This document shows positions 1 through 5,907 of a DNA stretch of 6,012 bases, in pieces. The translations under genes were made by a program, and so were the position numbers. The stretch is from Agromyces sp. (GTDB taxonomy: Bacteria; Actinomycetota; Actinomycetes; Actinomycetales; Microbacteriaceae): contig JAPSJU010000129.1 of the NCBI GenBank assembly GCA_031178025.1, positions 1 to 6,012 of the forward strand, in the 5' to 3' direction. Below the pieces are notes generated by a model. The model saw only the letters and a list, made by a program, of their open reading frames with translations, ran no database searches and was not told the DNA's origin. The number at the start of each line of letters is the position of its first letter. Within the stretch, counting starts at the first letter, position 1.

Positions 1-1
1 G

Positions 2-289
2 ACCGACGTGAGCTCGACCCCCGCTGCCCTTCCCGGCGATGCACGCGCGCAGATCCTCAATGCCGAGGTCGCGAAGTACGCGCAGCGCGGCTGGACCGTG
101 CAGACCGTCAGTGCCGGCCAGGCGGTGCTGTCGAAGACGCGCCGCATGGGCTGGTTCTGGAACCTCCTGCTCGTGCTCGTCACGGGCGGGCTCTGGCTCA
201 TCTACGTGATCTACCGCGCCCTCAACCGCAAGGTCGACACGCTCATCATCACCGTCGATGCGCAGGGCAGCGTGCGCACCCAGGGCTGA
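2..289 (+). CDS. Small single-helix membrane protein, hypothetical (5' end at or beyond window edge)
   Basis: The frame is open to the left edge and ends at TGA 287-289. Read from the first in-window start (GTG at 8) it gives 93 residues. The first base of the window is G and the next codons read T-D-V, so an ATG beginning two bases outside the window (MTDVSS...) is an attractive alternative start. The protein has a soluble N-terminal part (about residues 10-45, counted from the GTG) with a short 'EVAKYAQRGWTVQ' segment. One strongly hydrophobic helix follows (about 49-69, rich in W, L, V and I), and the C-terminal tail of about 20 residues contains 'LIITVDAQG'. This layout (short ordered head, basic residues 'KTRR', one helix, beta-like tail) resembles small uncharacterised actinobacterial membrane proteins, but I cannot assign a function. 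Positive residues just before the helix suggest an inside N-terminus. It is convergent with the repressor gene, with one base between the stops, and is probably unrelated to the sugar operon. Confidence 0.75.
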   Translation, partial: TDVSSTPAALPGDARAQILNAEVAKYAQRGWTVQTVSAGQAVLSKTRRMGWFWNLLLVLVTGGLWLIYVIYRALNRKVDTLIITVDAQGSVRTQG

Positions 290-290
290 C

Positions 291-1310
291 TCACGCGGCC
301 TGCGTCGACTCGCGTTCGATGATGCGGAACGTCGACTGCAGCTCGCGAGGCGCGACGTCGTCGGAAGTGACGCCGTCGATGCGTTCCAGCAACAGGTCGA
401 TGGCCATCTTCGCGATCTCGGGTCGTCCGGGGTCCACGGTGGAGAGGCTCGGGCGCGAGAAACGGCCCTCGTCGACGTTGTCGAAGCCGATGAGCGCGAC
501 ATCCGACGGCACGTCGATGCCCTCCTCCTGCAGCACGCGCAGCGCGCCGAGGGCGAGCTCGTCGTTCATGGCGAACAGCGCGTCGAACGGCTCGCCGCGT
601 GCGAGGAGCTCGCGCATCGCCTTGGCACCGTTGCTCCGGTGCCAGAGATCGACCTCGACGACGAGGTCGTCCCGGAGCTCGAGTCCGTGCTCCCGAAGCG
701 CCTGCACGTACCCGTCGTAGCGGAGCACCGCCGACCCCATGCGGGCGTCGAGGTGCGCGCCGATGACCGCGACCCGCTCACGGCCGATTCGCACGAGGCT
801 CGCCGTCGCGGCGGCGCCGGCCTCGACGTTGCGCATCGTCACGCGATCGACGTTCGCGTCGGGCAGCCGTTCGCCGAGAAGCACGAGGGGTGAGCCGATG
901 TCGAGGAGCTCGGTGTCGGCCTCGGTCATGCCGAACGGGCTGAAGATGAGCCCGTCGGTGAGCTGGCGCCGCGGGCCTCTCAGGAGTTCGACTTCTCGCG
1001 TGCGGTCGCCGCCCCGCGTCTGCTCGATGAGTACGACGAGCCCCCGCTGCTCCGCCTCCTCGATGACCGCGTCGGCGAGCTGGGCGAAGTAGGCGAGCGA
1101 CAGCTCCGGGATCGCGAGGCCGATGACCCCCGTCCGCCCGGACCGGAGGCTGCGCGCCGAGAGGTTCGGGCGGTAGTCGAGCTGCGCGACGGAGGCGAGC
1201 ACCCGCTCGCGCGTCGCCGCACTCACCCTGCCGAGCCCGTTCACGACGTTCGAGACGGTCTTGATGGAGACGCCGGCGTGGCGTGCGACGTCATGCAGCG
1301 TCGTGCTCAT
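291..1310 (-). CDS. LacI-family transcriptional repressor, likely regulator of the adjacent sugar operon
   Basis: This 339-residue cytoplasmic DNA-binding repressor has normal LacI/GalR family length. The N-terminal helix-turn-helix (about residues 4-24, 'TLHDVARHAGVSIKTVSNVV') is classic. It is followed by the hinge-helix segment 'RPNLSARSLRSG' (47-58), whose Leu55 corresponds to the leucine that in LacI/PurR proteins intercalates at a central CpG. The sugar-binding periplasmic-binding-protein-like domain starts near 'GVIGLAIPE' (61-69). It includes 'VLRYDGYVQAL' (195-205), 'ALFAMNDELALGAL' (244-257) and 'DVALIGFDNVD' (270-280), all typical of the family. The reading frame extends 11 codons further upstream, but the ATG at 1310-1308 is preferred. 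It has GGAG five bases upstream, and the protein then begins directly before the helix-turn-helix. The gene is divergent from the transport operon, and a perfect palindrome lies 36 bases upstream of its start, so autoregulation is likely. The effector is unknown; a sugar or phosphosugar from the imported substrate is the expected ligand. Confidence 0.95.
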   Translation of the reverse strand: MSTTLHDVARHAGVSIKTVSNVVNGLGRVSAATRERVLASVAQLDYRPNLSARSLRSGRTGVIGLAIPELSLAYFAQLADAVIEEAEQRGLVVLIEQTRGGDRTREVELLRGPRRQLTDGLIFSPFGMTEADTELLDIGSPLVLLGERLPDANVDRVTMRNVEAGAAATASLVRIGRERVAVIGAHLDARMGSAVLRYDGYVQALREHGLELRDDLVVEVDLWHRSNGAKAMRELLARGEPFDALFAMNDELALGALRVLQEEGIDVPSDVALIGFDNVDEGRFSRPSLSTVDPGRPEIAKMAIDLLLERIDGVTSDDVAPRELQSTFRIIERESTQAA

Positions 1311-1330
1311 CCGGTCTCCGATCCGTCGTG
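1311..1330 (-). promoter_or_regulatory. Ribosome binding site that fixes the repressor start
   Basis: Read on the minus strand, the sequence GGAGACCGG sits directly before ATG 1310-1308, giving GGAG with a 5-base spacer. The upstream in-frame start at 1343 would add 11 residues (MAGAARRIGDR) that are not part of the usual LacI fold, so 1310 is chosen. Confidence 0.7.
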
Positions 1331-1346
1331 CGGCACCCGCCAAGCG

Positions 1347-1358
1347 TACAACGTTGTA
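1347..1358. promoter_or_regulatory. Putative LacI-family operator, upstream box (perfect palindrome)
   Basis: TACAACGTTGTA is a perfect 12-bp palindrome centred on CpG. A symmetric site with a central CG is the standard target shape of LacI/PurR/CytR-type repressors with an intercalating hinge leucine. It lies 8 bases upstream of the TTGACA box of the transport operon and 36 bases upstream of the repressor start, so it is placed to act on both genes. Binding by the adjacent repressor is inferred. Confidence 0.75.
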
Positions 1359-1366
1359 TCGCCTAC

Positions 1367-1397
1367 TTGACAGCGCAGGCCGCCGTGGGTTTAGATG
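1367..1397 (+). promoter_or_regulatory. Probable promoter of the transport operon
   Basis: A perfect TTGACA (-35) lies at 1367-1372. At 17-18 bases spacing there is only a weak -10-like sequence (TTTAGAT, 1390-1396). An alternative -10, TACCAT at 1411-1416, falls between the two downstream operator boxes but has no good -35 at the usual distance. The -35 is convincing; the exact -10 and start site are uncertain. With the first choice, transcription would begin near 1402, giving a leader of about 105 bases. Confidence 0.5.
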
Positions 1398-1403
1398 CTG
1401 GTC

Positions 1404-1414
1404 TAACGTTTACC
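1404..1414. promoter_or_regulatory. Putative LacI-family operator, middle box
   Basis: TAACGTTTACC contains the palindromic core AACGTT (1405-1410), also present in the upstream palindrome. The 10-base string AACGTTTACC (1405-1414) is repeated exactly at 1419-1428. The box lies at or just after the predicted transcription start, so a bound repressor would block open-complex formation or escape. Confidence 0.6.
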
Positions 1415-1415
1415 A

Positions 1416-1428
1416 TACAACGTTTACC
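1416..1428. promoter_or_regulatory. Putative LacI-family operator, third box
   Basis: TACAACGTTTACC has the left half of the upstream palindrome (TACAAC) joined to the right half of the middle box (GTTTACC), around the shared AACGTT core at 1419-1424. Its centre is 14 bp from the middle box and 69 bp from the upstream box. Confidence 0.65.
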
Positions 1429-1492
1429 CAGCCACGAAGGCCGGGCGCCCCCAACCCGACGACGTCGAGCGGGATGACGACGACGTCACCAC

Positions 1493-1499
1493 AGAAAGG
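1493..1499 (+). promoter_or_regulatory. Ribosome binding site of the binding-protein gene
   Basis: AGAAAGG lies 8 bases before ATG 1508-1510. It supports this start, which also yields a well-formed lipoprotein signal peptide. Confidence 0.75.
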
Positions 1500-1507
1500 C
1501 AACTTCG

Positions 1508-2764
1508 ATGAGGAAGACGGCAACGGCAGTGCTTGCCGCGGTGTCAGCCGGGGCGCTCGCCCTGACGGGGTGCGCACCCACCCAATCCACAACGGACGGT
1601 CCGACGACGATCACCTTCTGGCACGGCTACACGGAGGCCGACGGCGACGTGCTCGAGCAGATCGTCGAGGACTTCAACGCCTCACAGGACGAGGTCGTCG
1701 TTGAGACCGCGGTGAAGACCTGGGACGTCATCGACGACACCCTCCTTCCCGCGCTCTCGGCCGAGGAGGGCCCCGAGATCGTCGCGATGCCCGCCGAGCG
1801 CATGCCCGTCTATGCCGACAAGGGCGCGTTCGTCGACCTCGGTGAGCTGTACGAGAGCGACGAGAACCTGGCGGAGGTCGTGCCCGCCGCCGTCGACATG
1901 CTCACGGCCGACGGAACCCGCTTCGGCGTGCCCACCGGCTTCGTTCCGCTCGCCGTGTTCTACAACCGCACCCTCTTCGAAGCCGCCGGCATCACGGAGT
2001 TCCCGACCACCTGGGACCAGTGGGTCGAGGTCGCGACGCAGCTCACCGTCGACGAGAACGGCGACGGCACCCCCGAGCAGTACGGTCTCGCCCTGCCCGA
2101 CCACGCCACCGTCGCGAACGGGCTCTGGCCGAGCCTCTTCTACGGCGGCGGAGGCGACCTCGTCACCGACGGCGAGGCCGTCATCGACTCGCCCGAGAAC
2201 GTGGCCACCCTCGAGTACTGGTCGACCGCCGTGGCGACGAGCCGGATCTCGCCGACCGGGCTCGACGGCATCGGTGCCGACGAGCTCTTCAGCTCGGGCA
2301 AGGCGGCGATGCACGTCGGCGGACCGTGGATGGCGTCCATCTCCGAGGCGAACGACATCGACTACGGCATCGCCGCGATCCCGGCCGGCCCGGACGCGCA
2401 GGCGGCGAGCGCGATCGGGCTCGGCATGGGCATCACGGCGCAGGCCGACGACGCCCAGGTCGACGGGGCCGAAGCGTTCTTCTCGTACTTCCTCAGCGAG
2501 GAGGTCGCGACCGAATGGTCGCTCGGCTCGGGCTGGCCGCCGCTGCGCGGCGACATCCCCGCCTCCGCGGTCGAGTCGAACCCCGTCGTCGCGTCGCTCA
2601 CCGAGATCGCCGAGACCGGCCGTCCGTTGCTGCCGGGCGTGACCGCGAGCGTCGACGTACTGGCCGCGGTCGACACGGCGACGCAGAAGTCCCTCGCGGG
2701 CGGTGACCCCGCGGCGCTCCTGTCCGACGCGCAGGCCGAGATCGAGGCCGCACTCGCCGACTGA
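1508..2764 (+). CDS. Extracellular solute-binding lipoprotein of a CUT1-type sugar ABC importer
   Basis: This 418-residue protein captures the sugar outside the membrane and delivers it to the two permeases encoded just downstream. The N-terminus is a lipoprotein signal peptide: basic MRK, a hydrophobic stretch (about 6-18) and the lipobox LTGC with the lipidated Cys at residue 22. The mature part has the usual family-1 binding-protein landmarks. These are 'TITFWHGYTEADG' (34-46), 'GPEIVAMPAERMPVYADKG' (88-106), 'FGVPTGFVPLAVFYNRTLF' (139-157), 'FPTTWDQWVE' (165-174), 'FSSGKAAMHVGGPWM' (261-275) and 'AEAFFSYFLSEE' (321-332). Residues 181-193 ('VDENGDGTPEQYG') form an acidic DxNxDG loop seen in many of these proteins and resembling a calcium-binding loop. 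Length is normal for the family. It is the first gene of the operon, which suits the high amounts usually needed. The sugar cannot be read from sequence; the GH1-like hydrolase in the operon points to an oligosaccharide or glycoside. Confidence 0.95.
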   Translation: MRKTATAVLAAVSAGALALTGCAPTQSTTDGPTTITFWHGYTEADGDVLEQIVEDFNASQDEVVVETAVKTWDVIDDTLLPALSAEEGPEIVAMPAERMPVYADKGAFVDLGELYESDENLAEVVPAAVDMLTADGTRFGVPTGFVPLAVFYNRTLFEAAGITEFPTTWDQWVEVATQLTVDENGDGTPEQYGLALPDHATVANGLWPSLFYGGGGDLVTDGEAVIDSPENVATLEYWSTAVATSRISPTGLDGIGADELFSSGKAAMHVGGPWMASISEANDIDYGIAAIPAGPDAQAASAIGLGMGITAQADDAQVDGAEAFFSYFLSEEVATEWSLGSGWPPLRGDIPASAVESNPVVASLTEIAETGRPLLPGVTASVDVLAAVDTATQKSLAGGDPAALLSDAQAEIEAALAD

Positions 2765-2777
2765 TCCCTCGGCTTCC

Positions 2778-2812
2778 CGGGTGGGGGCGAGCCCCACGGC
2801 CGCCCCCACCCG
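2778..2812 (+). repeat. Strong intercistronic hairpin (12-bp perfect inverted repeat)
   Basis: CGGGTGGGGGCG (2778-2789) and its exact reverse complement CGCCCCCACCCG (2801-2812) flank an 11-base loop. The hairpin sits between the binding-protein stop (2764) and the permease ribosome binding site (2821-2824). No T-run follows, so it is not a standard intrinsic terminator. A weaker alternative pairs GTGGGG (2781-2786) with CCCCAC (2792-2797), which would compete with the long stem. The likely role (inferred) is to protect the 3' end of the binding-protein message or to attenuate downstream transcription. Confidence 0.75.
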
Positions 2813-2820
2813 ATTCGAAC

Positions 2821-2824
2821 GGAG
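2821..2824 (+). promoter_or_regulatory. Ribosome binding site of the first permease gene
   Basis: GGAG lies 4 bases before ATG 2829-2831. The reading frame is open far upstream, into the binding-protein gene, but this site, the intergenic hairpin and the family length all favour 2829. Confidence 0.65.
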
Positions 2825-2828
2825 AACC

Positions 2829-3782
2829 ATGTCCACCACCCTGCACACGCCGGCGACGCGGTACCGGCCGCCGGCCCCGCTCGGCGGGCGCAGCAGCGCT
2901 CGCCCTCGCAGCACTCGGCGCAGCGTGCTCGCGCTGCTGTTCCTCGCGCCGGCGCTCGTACTGCTCGGCGCGTTCGTCGCCTGGCCGATGCTCTCGGCGT
3001 TCCGCCTCTCGTTCACCGACTCGAGCGGGTTCGGCCGGGAGAGCTGGGTCGGCCTCGAGAACTACGCGAGGGTCTTCACCGACCCGGCCGTGCTCCGGGC
3101 ACTCGGCAACACGGCGCTCTACGCCGCCCTCTTCACGCCGACGGCGGTCATCTCCGCGCTCCTGCTCGCGCTCGCCCTGAACCATCCCCGCCTGCCGTTG
3201 CGCGGCGCGTTCCGAACCGCGCTGTTCCTCCCGTTCGTCGTGTCCCTCGCGGTCGCCGCGTTCGCGTGGTCGTACCTCCTCGACCCGCAGATCGGTCTGC
3301 TGAACCACTGGTTGCGCGGCGGGGGAATCCAGCTCGGCAACGTGCTGCAGGACCCGACGCTTGCGATGCCCACCGTGGCACTCGTGGCGGTCTGGAAGAA
3401 CTTCGGCTTCTACATGGTCATCTTCCTCGCCGGCCTGCAGGAGATCCCCGCGAGCCTCCGCGAAGCCGCCGTGGTGGACGGCGCCAGCGCCTGGCAGCGA
3501 TTCGTGCACATCACCCTTCCGATGCTGAGCAACACCTTCGCCTTCGTGCTCATCGTCGCCCTCATCGCCGCGCTGCAGGCATTCGACCAGATCTACGTGA
3601 TGACCGGCGGGGGTCCGTTCGGGTCCACGCAGACGATCGTCATGGAGATCTACGAGTCGGGCTTCCGGGAGCTCGAACTCGGCTTCGCCTCCGCCCTCTC
3701 GTACGTGCTGCTCGCGATCACGCTCCTGCTGAGCCTCGTGCAGTTCGTCTTCTTCGGCCGCCGAGAGCAGGACACGCAATGA
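2829..3782 (+). CDS. Sugar ABC transporter permease, MalF/UgpA type
   Basis: This 317-residue inner-membrane subunit forms half of the translocation channel. A basic, proline-rich cytoplasmic N-terminus of about 30 residues is followed by six predicted membrane helices. They lie at roughly 33-55, 95-117, 130-150, 180-202, 235-255 and 288-309. The coupling loop 'SLREAAVVDGASAWQRF' (209-225) is the binding-protein-dependent permease signature: E212-A-A, with the conserved G218 and the downstream 'ITLPML' (228-233). It docks the ATPase. 'FTDSSGFGRESWVGLENYARVF' (62-83) and 'YVMTGGGPFGSTQTIVMEIYESGF' (256-279) are typical of the MalF-like partner in CUT1 systems. Length is normal for actinobacterial members. 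It begins 64 bases after the binding-protein stop, across a strong hairpin, and overlaps the next gene by 4 bases (ATGA). Confidence 0.95.
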   Translation: MSTTLHTPATRYRPPAPLGGRSSARPRSTRRSVLALLFLAPALVLLGAFVAWPMLSAFRLSFTDSSGFGRESWVGLENYARVFTDPAVLRALGNTALYAALFTPTAVISALLLALALNHPRLPLRGAFRTALFLPFVVSLAVAAFAWSYLLDPQIGLLNHWLRGGGIQLGNVLQDPTLAMPTVALVAVWKNFGFYMVIFLAGLQEIPASLREAAVVDGASAWQRFVHITLPMLSNTFAFVLIVALIAALQAFDQIYVMTGGGPFGSTQTIVMEIYESGFRELELGFASALSYVLLAITLLLSLVQFVFFGRREQDTQ

Positions 3783-4627
3783 CCGCGACCGCACTCCGCC
3801 GCCCTCGTCGCCTGCACGCGGCATCCGTGATGCTCGTGCTCGGTATGCTGCTCGCCGCCGCCGCGGCGCTCCTCCCGATCGCCATCATCGTCTTCACCGC
3901 CTTCAAGCCGATCGCCGAGGTGAACGCCTACCCGCCGACGCTCGTGCCGGGTCAGTGGACCTTGGAGAACTTCGCGCGCATCTTCGAGGAGCTGCCATTC
4001 GCCCGGCTGATCCTCAACAGCGTCGTCTTCGCCGGCGGTGTCACCCTCTTCGCGCTCCTGTTCGACTCGCTCGCCGCGTACGCGCTCGCGCGCATCGACT
4101 TCCGCGGCAGCCGGGTGCTGCTGATCGCGATCATCGCGACCCTGATGATCCCGTTCCAGGCGACGTTGATCCCCGTGTACCAGCTCGTCGCCGACCTCGG
4201 CTGGATCAACACCTATGCCGGCCTCATCGCACCGCGCGCGGCGGACGCCTTCGGCATCTTCTTCCTGCGACAGTTCTTCCTCTCGCTGCCGCGCGACCTC
4301 GACAACGCGGCGCGGATCGATGGTGCGAGCGAGTTCCGGATCTTCCGCAGCGTCATCCTGCCGAACGCGGTGCCCGCGCTGCTCACGCTCGGCATCTTCA
4401 CGTTCGTGAACAACTGGAACGACCTGCTCTGGCCGCTCGTCTTCACGACGGATGCCGAGATGGGAACGATCACCTCGGGGCTGACGCTGCTGACGGGGCC
4501 CGGCGGGATCATCCCGCAGGGCGTGATGATGGCCGGCTCGCTCATCGCGGTGCTGCCGCTGGCGGTCATGTTCTTGATGATCCAACGACGCTTCATCGAG
4601 AGCGTCGCGACGACGGGAATGAAGTGA
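3779..4627 (+). CDS. Sugar ABC transporter permease, MalG/UgpE type
   Basis: This 282-residue inner-membrane protein is the partner of the preceding permease. Six hydrophobic segments are visible at about 15-40, 78-102, 112-134, 143-165, 196-215 and 247-268. The coupling loop reads 'LPRDLDNAARIDGASEFRIF' (170-189), followed by 'VILPNAVPALLTLGIFTF' (192-209). The usual first glutamate of the EAA motif is Asn176 here, while A-A and Gly182 are kept. 'VNNWNDLLWPLVF' (210-222) and the end 'QRRFIESVATTGMK' (269-282) are characteristic of the MalG-like partner. The start ATG (3779) overlaps the upstream stop (ATGA), with AGGA at 3769-3772 giving a 6-base spacer, so translation is probably coupled. 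Its stop overlaps the hydrolase start (GTGA). No ATP-binding subunit gene follows. Confidence 0.95.
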   Translation: MTATALRRPRRLHAASVMLVLGMLLAAAAALLPIAIIVFTAFKPIAEVNAYPPTLVPGQWTLENFARIFEELPFARLILNSVVFAGGVTLFALLFDSLAAYALARIDFRGSRVLLIAIIATLMIPFQATLIPVYQLVADLGWINTYAGLIAPRAADAFGIFFLRQFFLSLPRDLDNAARIDGASEFRIFRSVILPNAVPALLTLGIFTFVNNWNDLLWPLVFTTDAEMGTITSGLTLLTGPGGIIPQGVMMAGSLIAVLPLAVMFLMIQRRFIESVATTGMK

Positions 4628-5898
4628 ACACGAAACCACGCTGGTGGAATGACGGCCGGCTGCACTTCGGCGCGGGCATCGAGAACACCTTCGTGCCGCA
4701 GGAGCGGCCGGGCGAGCGACCGATCGACGAGTACGAGCTCACGGAGCACTACGAGCGCTGGCACGACGACCTCGCGCTCGCCCCGTCGGTGGGCGCGGAG
4801 TTCCTGCGGTGGGGCATCCCGTGGCACCGCGTCAGCCCGGCACCAGGTGTCTGGGACTGGAACTGGACCGACCGGGTCATGGCGCGCTTCGGCGAGCTCG
4901 GCGTGCGCCCGATCGTCGACCTGCTGCACTACGGCACGCCGCTCTGGCTCGACGAGCAGTTCCTGCACCCCGACTACCCGAAGCACGTCGCCGAGTTCGC
5001 GACGCGAGCCGCCGAGCGGTATTCGGATGTCGCGAGCGACTGGACGCCCGTCAACGAGCCGATGATCCACGCCCTGTTCTGCGGTGAGTACGGCTACTGG
5101 CCGCCGTACGGCCGCGGGCCGGCCGGGCTCGTCGCGGTGTCGACGGCGATCGCCCGGGGCTTCGTCGAGACCCAGCGGGGCATCGCCGACGTGCAACCCG
5201 ACGCGACGTTCGTGCACGTGGACGCCTCGCTGCGCTATGTGGGCGACGTGGATGCACCGGAGCATCGGCACGAGGCACGGCGATTCCGCGAGCAGGCGTT
5301 CCTCGTGGAGGATCTCGTGACCGGGCGGGTCGGCGACGACCACGCGCTCGCGCCGCTGCTCGCCGCCCAGGCGGTCGGCGATGACGAGCTCGCGTGGTTC
5401 GCCGAGCACGCCGTCGCTCCCGACGTGATGGGCGTGAACTACTATCCCCGGCATTCGACCGAGGTCTTCGAGGCGGGCGTGCACCACCGCGGCGGCTTCG
5501 CCGACCCGCGGCCGAGCCGCGATGACGGCGCGGCGGGGCTGACCGAGATGCTCCGGCTCTATGCCGAGCGATACGGGGCACCCGTGATGGTGACCGAGAC
5601 CTGCGTGACCGGGAGCCCCGCCGAGCGGATCGAGTGGCTCGAGGCCTCCCTCGAGGCGGTCGAGCGAGTGCGCGCGAGCGGGGTCGAGGTCGTCGGCTAC
5701 ACGTGGTGGCCACTGTTCGACATGATCGAGTGGACGTACCGCCACTCGGCGCAGCCGCCGATGGCGCATCGGCTGAGCATGGGCCTCTACGATCTCGTCG
5801 AATCGCCGACCGGGCTCGAACGACACCGCAACGTCGTCGCCGACCGGTTCGAGGCGCACGCGCGTGCGGCGCGCCACGCCTACGCGCGGCTCGGCTAG
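4624..5898 (+). CDS. Glycoside hydrolase family 1-like cytoplasmic enzyme (putative beta-glycosidase)
   Basis: This 424-residue protein with no signal peptide probably hydrolyses the imported glycoside in the cytoplasm. It shows clan GH-A (beta/alpha barrel), GH1-like landmarks in the right order. 'FGAGIENTF' (15-23) and 'EFLRWGIPWHRVSP' (59-72) come first. 'IVDLLHYGTPLWL' (97-109) corresponds to the 'TLYHWDLP' strand of GH1. The acid/base motif is 'TPVNEP' (141-146), with Glu145 as predicted proton donor. 'VMGVNYYPRHS' (268-278) matches the GH1 'GINYY' strand. 'MVTETCVTG' (322-330) makes Glu325 the predicted nucleophile. 'VGYTWWPLFDMIEW' (357-370) corresponds to 'GYFVWSLLDNFEW'. It is somewhat shorter than typical GH1 enzymes (about 450 residues), and the usual ITENG is TETC. 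The start is GTG 4624, overlapping the permease stop as GTGA, with GGGA 5 bases upstream; the frame is open further upstream, but only inside the permease gene. Beta-glucosidase, beta-galactosidase or another exo-glycosidase are all possible. Confidence 0.85.
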   Translation: MNTKPRWWNDGRLHFGAGIENTFVPQERPGERPIDEYELTEHYERWHDDLALAPSVGAEFLRWGIPWHRVSPAPGVWDWNWTDRVMARFGELGVRPIVDLLHYGTPLWLDEQFLHPDYPKHVAEFATRAAERYSDVASDWTPVNEPMIHALFCGEYGYWPPYGRGPAGLVAVSTAIARGFVETQRGIADVQPDATFVHVDASLRYVGDVDAPEHRHEARRFREQAFLVEDLVTGRVGDDHALAPLLAAQAVGDDELAWFAEHAVAPDVMGVNYYPRHSTEVFEAGVHHRGGFADPRPSRDDGAAGLTEMLRLYAERYGAPVMVTETCVTGSPAERIEWLEASLEAVERVRASGVEVVGYTWWPLFDMIEWTYRHSAQPPMAHRLSMGLYDLVESPTGLERHRNVVADRFEAHARAARHAYARLG

Positions 5899-5907
5899 CG
5901 TGGCCGC

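Larger units (their letters stand above)
1311..1507. promoter_or_regulatory. Divergent control region between repressor gene and transport operon
   Basis: This gene-free stretch of 197 bases holds the signals for both directions. It is clearly less GC-rich between about 1345 and 1430 than its surroundings, as expected for promoter DNA. It contains three AACGTT-centred boxes (1347-1358, 1404-1414 and 1418-1428) and a perfect TTGACA (1367-1372). The rest of the leader (about 1430-1490) is GC-rich and contains a palindrome GGGCGCCC (1443-1450) and two copies of GACGACGTC (1458-1466 and 1479-1487), for which I see no clear role. A repressor-gene promoter should also lie here, but I could not identify convincing -35/-10 boxes on the minus strand. 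Confidence 0.8.

Noticed and set aside
281..300. Possible bidirectional terminator at the convergent stops of the small membrane protein and repressor genes
   Set aside because: The two stops are one base apart and I found no strong inverted repeat or T-run at the junction.
258..893. Plus-strand open frame (211 codons) opposite the repressor gene
   Set aside because: It is antisense to a textbook LacI-family gene and has no recognisable domain or ribosome binding site.
1311..1343. Upstream in-frame start for the repressor (ATG at 1343)
   Set aside because: It would add 11 residues outside the family fold, while the ATG at 1310 has a well-spaced GGAG and begins right before the helix-turn-helix.
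1443..1487. Leader palindrome GGGCGCCC and repeated GACGACGTC, considered as a riboswitch or extra operator
   Set aside because: The elements are short and GC-rich, do not form a convincing extended fold and do not resemble the AACGTT boxes; chance occurrence is likely.
1682..3016. Minus-strand open frame (444 codons) opposite the binding-protein gene
   Set aside because: Low-complexity, Arg/Gly-rich translation with no family signature; it crosses the binding-protein/permease junction on the opposite strand and is a composition artefact.
2598..3824. Minus-strand open frame (408 codons) opposite the first permease
   Set aside because: The product is dominated by charged low-complexity stretches; it is the mirror of a clear membrane-protein gene.
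4213..5877. Long minus-strand open frame (554 codons) opposite the hydrolase and part of the second permease
   Set aside because: It is antisense to well-supported genes, its product is rich in Arg, His, Val and Pro without any recognisable domain, and long antisense frames are expected where third codon positions are nearly all G or C.
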